64,000 nt of DNA from Thioclava sediminum (GTDB taxonomy: Bacteria > Pseudomonadota > Alphaproteobacteria > Rhodobacterales > Rhodobacteraceae). A model generated the notes under the pieces. That model was not told where the DNA came from, searched no databases, and saw only the letters and a list, made by a program, of their open reading frames with translations. The stretch lies in NCBI RefSeq assembly GCF_002020355.1, contig NZ_MPZV01000003.1:248001-312000 (forward strand). Reading direction: 5' to 3'. Below are positions 58,924 to 64,000 of this stretch, piece after piece. A program made the position numbers and the translations under genes. Every line of letters begins with the position of its first letter. Positions within the stretch are counted from its first letter, which is position 1.

Positions 58924-59352
58924 ATGAGCGACACCGATCTGATCAAGCTCTATTCGCAGCGTATTCTGGCGCTCGCCGCCGATATGCCGGGCACCGATCC
59001 GCTCCCCGCGCCCGATGTGACCGTGCGCAAGCGCGCGCCGCTGTGCGGCTCCACGGTCGAGGTCTCGCTGACCTGCGCGGAGGGCCGCGTGACCGGCTAT
59101 AGCCAGACCGTGCATGCCTGCGCGCTGGGTCAGGCTTCGGCTGCGATCTTCGGGGCGCAGGTCGTGGGTCGCACGCGCGACGAGGTAGCAAAACTGCGCG
59201 ATCAGCTGGCCGAGATGCTCAAGGGCGGCCCCGTCCCCGATGCGCCTTTCGGCGATTACGAGGTCCTGCAAGCCGCGCGCGACTACCCCAATCGGCATGG
59301 CTCGATCCTGCTCGCCCCCGAGGCGACGCTCGAAGCGCTCGAGCAGTGCTGA
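58924..59352 (+). CDS. IscU/SufU/NifU-N-like iron-sulfur scaffold protein
   Basis: 142 residues. Three conserved cysteines: PLCGS (near 41), HACALGQ (near 66), and a C-terminal Cys142; the first two match IscU-fold ligand positions. It could build clusters or deliver sulfur to SufS/SufBCD, which lie 20 kb away. ATG at 58924, after AAAGAG. The C-terminal Cys replaces the usual third ligand context, so the exact role is uncertain. Confidence 0.8.
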   Translation: MSDTDLIKLYSQRILALAADMPGTDPLPAPDVTVRKRAPLCGSTVEVSLTCAEGRVTGYSQTVHACALGQASAAIFGAQVVGRTRDEVAKLRDQLAEMLKGGPVPDAPFGDYEVLQAARDYPNRHGSILLAPEATLEALEQC

Positions 59353-59380
59353 ACCGCTACCCCCCCTCTCCCTCGCGATG

Positions 59381-59411
59381 AAAAAAGCCGCCACTCGAAA
59401 GAGCGGCGGCT
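59381..59411 (-). terminator. Intrinsic terminator of the small SOS-type gene
   Basis: AGCCGCC (59386-59392) pairs with GGCGGCT (59405-59411), an inner CTC/GAG stem closes a GAAA loop, and TTTTTT follows on the minus strand (59386-59381). Confidence 0.88.
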
Positions 59412-59520
59412 GAAGTTGCGCTTTACGGACAGGCGGGCCTGGGGAACAGGCGAAGCCGCAGGTTTGGGACAGGTGCGGCAGCCAAAAAGCGCGAGGCAGT
59501 AACGATGAGACAGGTCGGGC

Positions 59521-59643
59521 TTAGAGGAGCCCCGGCAGCCAAAGCGCCATGATGAAGCTTGCGCAAAGCGCGATGCCCCCCACGGCGTCGGCCAGCAGTG
59601 TGCTGTGATTGCGGTCGAGAAGTTCCTTGATTTCCTTGGCCAT
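59521..59643 (-). CDS. 40-residue single-helix membrane peptide, predicted LexA-regulated
   Basis: A charged N-terminus (MAKEIKELLDRNHS) is followed by one hydrophobic helix (about 22-40) ending in LWLPGLL. GGAGG lies seven bases before the ATG at 59643, and a proper terminator follows, so it is an independent gene. A perfect GTTC-N7-GTTC LexA box sits 58 bp upstream. Size and SOS control recall membrane peptides such as TisB, but no sequence family is recognised and toxicity is only a hypothesis. The longer open frame to 59718 would cover the box and is unlikely. Confidence 0.7.
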   Translation of the reverse strand: MAKEIKELLDRNHSTLLADAVGGIALCASFIMALWLPGLL

Positions 59644-59701
59644 CTGGCACCTCCATTCCCTCTGTTGCTTCTTTGTTCTCATAATTGACGTCGCGTGTAA
59701 A

Positions 59702-59716
59702 GAACTTTTTAGGAAC
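59702..59716 (-). promoter_or_regulatory. LexA (SOS) box, GTTC-N7-GTTC
   Basis: On the minus strand GTTCCTAAAAAGTTC is an exact match to the alphaproteobacterial LexA consensus GTTC-N7-GTTC. Two further GTTC copies lie at 59723-59726 and 59736-59739 at other spacings. Confidence 0.75.
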
Positions 59717-59755
59717 ATTTGAGAACACTGGGTGAGAACGTGAGTCGAACGGGGC

Positions 59756-63999
<4,244 letters not shown>

Positions 64000-64000
64000 A

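Overview
This window is a GC-rich, gene-dense chromosomal segment of an alphaproteobacterium, most probably family Rhodobacteraceae. Supporting signs are the short Rhodobacterales-style RpsB and EF-Ts, an IscR without the usual cysteine ligands, a monomeric and a dimeric isocitrate dehydrogenase side by side, DUF1127 and Hint-domain proteins, TrmFO, and a dispersed intergenic repeat of the CTTGG-n-AAAATATCC / GGGGGCAGCGCCCCC kind. The Calvin-cycle genes next to sulfur genes suggest a facultative sulfur-oxidising autotroph; Thioclava or a relative is a guess, not a demonstration. No prophage, insertion sequence, rRNA or CRISPR array was seen. One tRNA (Leu, CAA) is present.

1-8.4 kb, + strand: the end of a Calvin-cycle operon (CbbO-type VWA protein, ribulose-phosphate epimerase), then a second block with its own promoter. 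That promoter has a TATTC-N8-GAATA palindrome over its -10, matching the ATTC-N8-GAAT operator known for SqrR-type persulfide sensors. The block encodes a Tat-exported metallo-beta-lactamase (MBL) protein, a Sec-exported MBL protein with a degenerate metal motif, a thioredoxin-like protein, phosphoglycolate phosphatase (CbbZ), CbbY, an ETHE1-like persulfide dioxygenase, a DUF442 rhodanese-like protein and a SulP anion transporter. It links sulfane-sulfur oxidation to carbon fixation and is the most notable system here. A LuxR-type solo regulator follows.

9.3-19.1 kb, - strand: rpsB-tsf, hfq-hflX, trkA-trkH and an ABC polyamine-type transporter without a local binding protein. 19.2-25.3 kb: a MocR-type regulator divergent from a DUF1127 gene with repeated operators, two Hint-domain proteins (one a large RTX/VCBS protein), an AT-rich non-coding stretch and tRNA-Leu. 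25.3-31 kb: a YpfJ-type metallopeptidase, YqaA-like protein, DsbB, the pseudouridine-degrading pair psuK-psuG, DUF502 and a patatin phospholipase.

31.1-39.7 kb, - strand: iscR, an IscS-like desulfurase, sufB, sufC, sufD and sufS, with four non-suf genes interleaved. 39.9-48.2 kb: an alpha/beta hydrolase operon with an HD-domain protein, two unrelated NADP-isocitrate dehydrogenases, small ORFs, two YitT paralogues and an SMR transporter. 48.3-58.9 kb: typA, gyrA, a BCCT transporter, a putative outer-membrane protein, trmFO, a small membrane protein, gluQRS and hisI. 58.9-64 kb: an IscU/NifU-like scaffold protein, a 40-residue membrane peptide behind a consensus alphaproteobacterial LexA box, recG and ligA, whose 5' end is unusually AT-rich.
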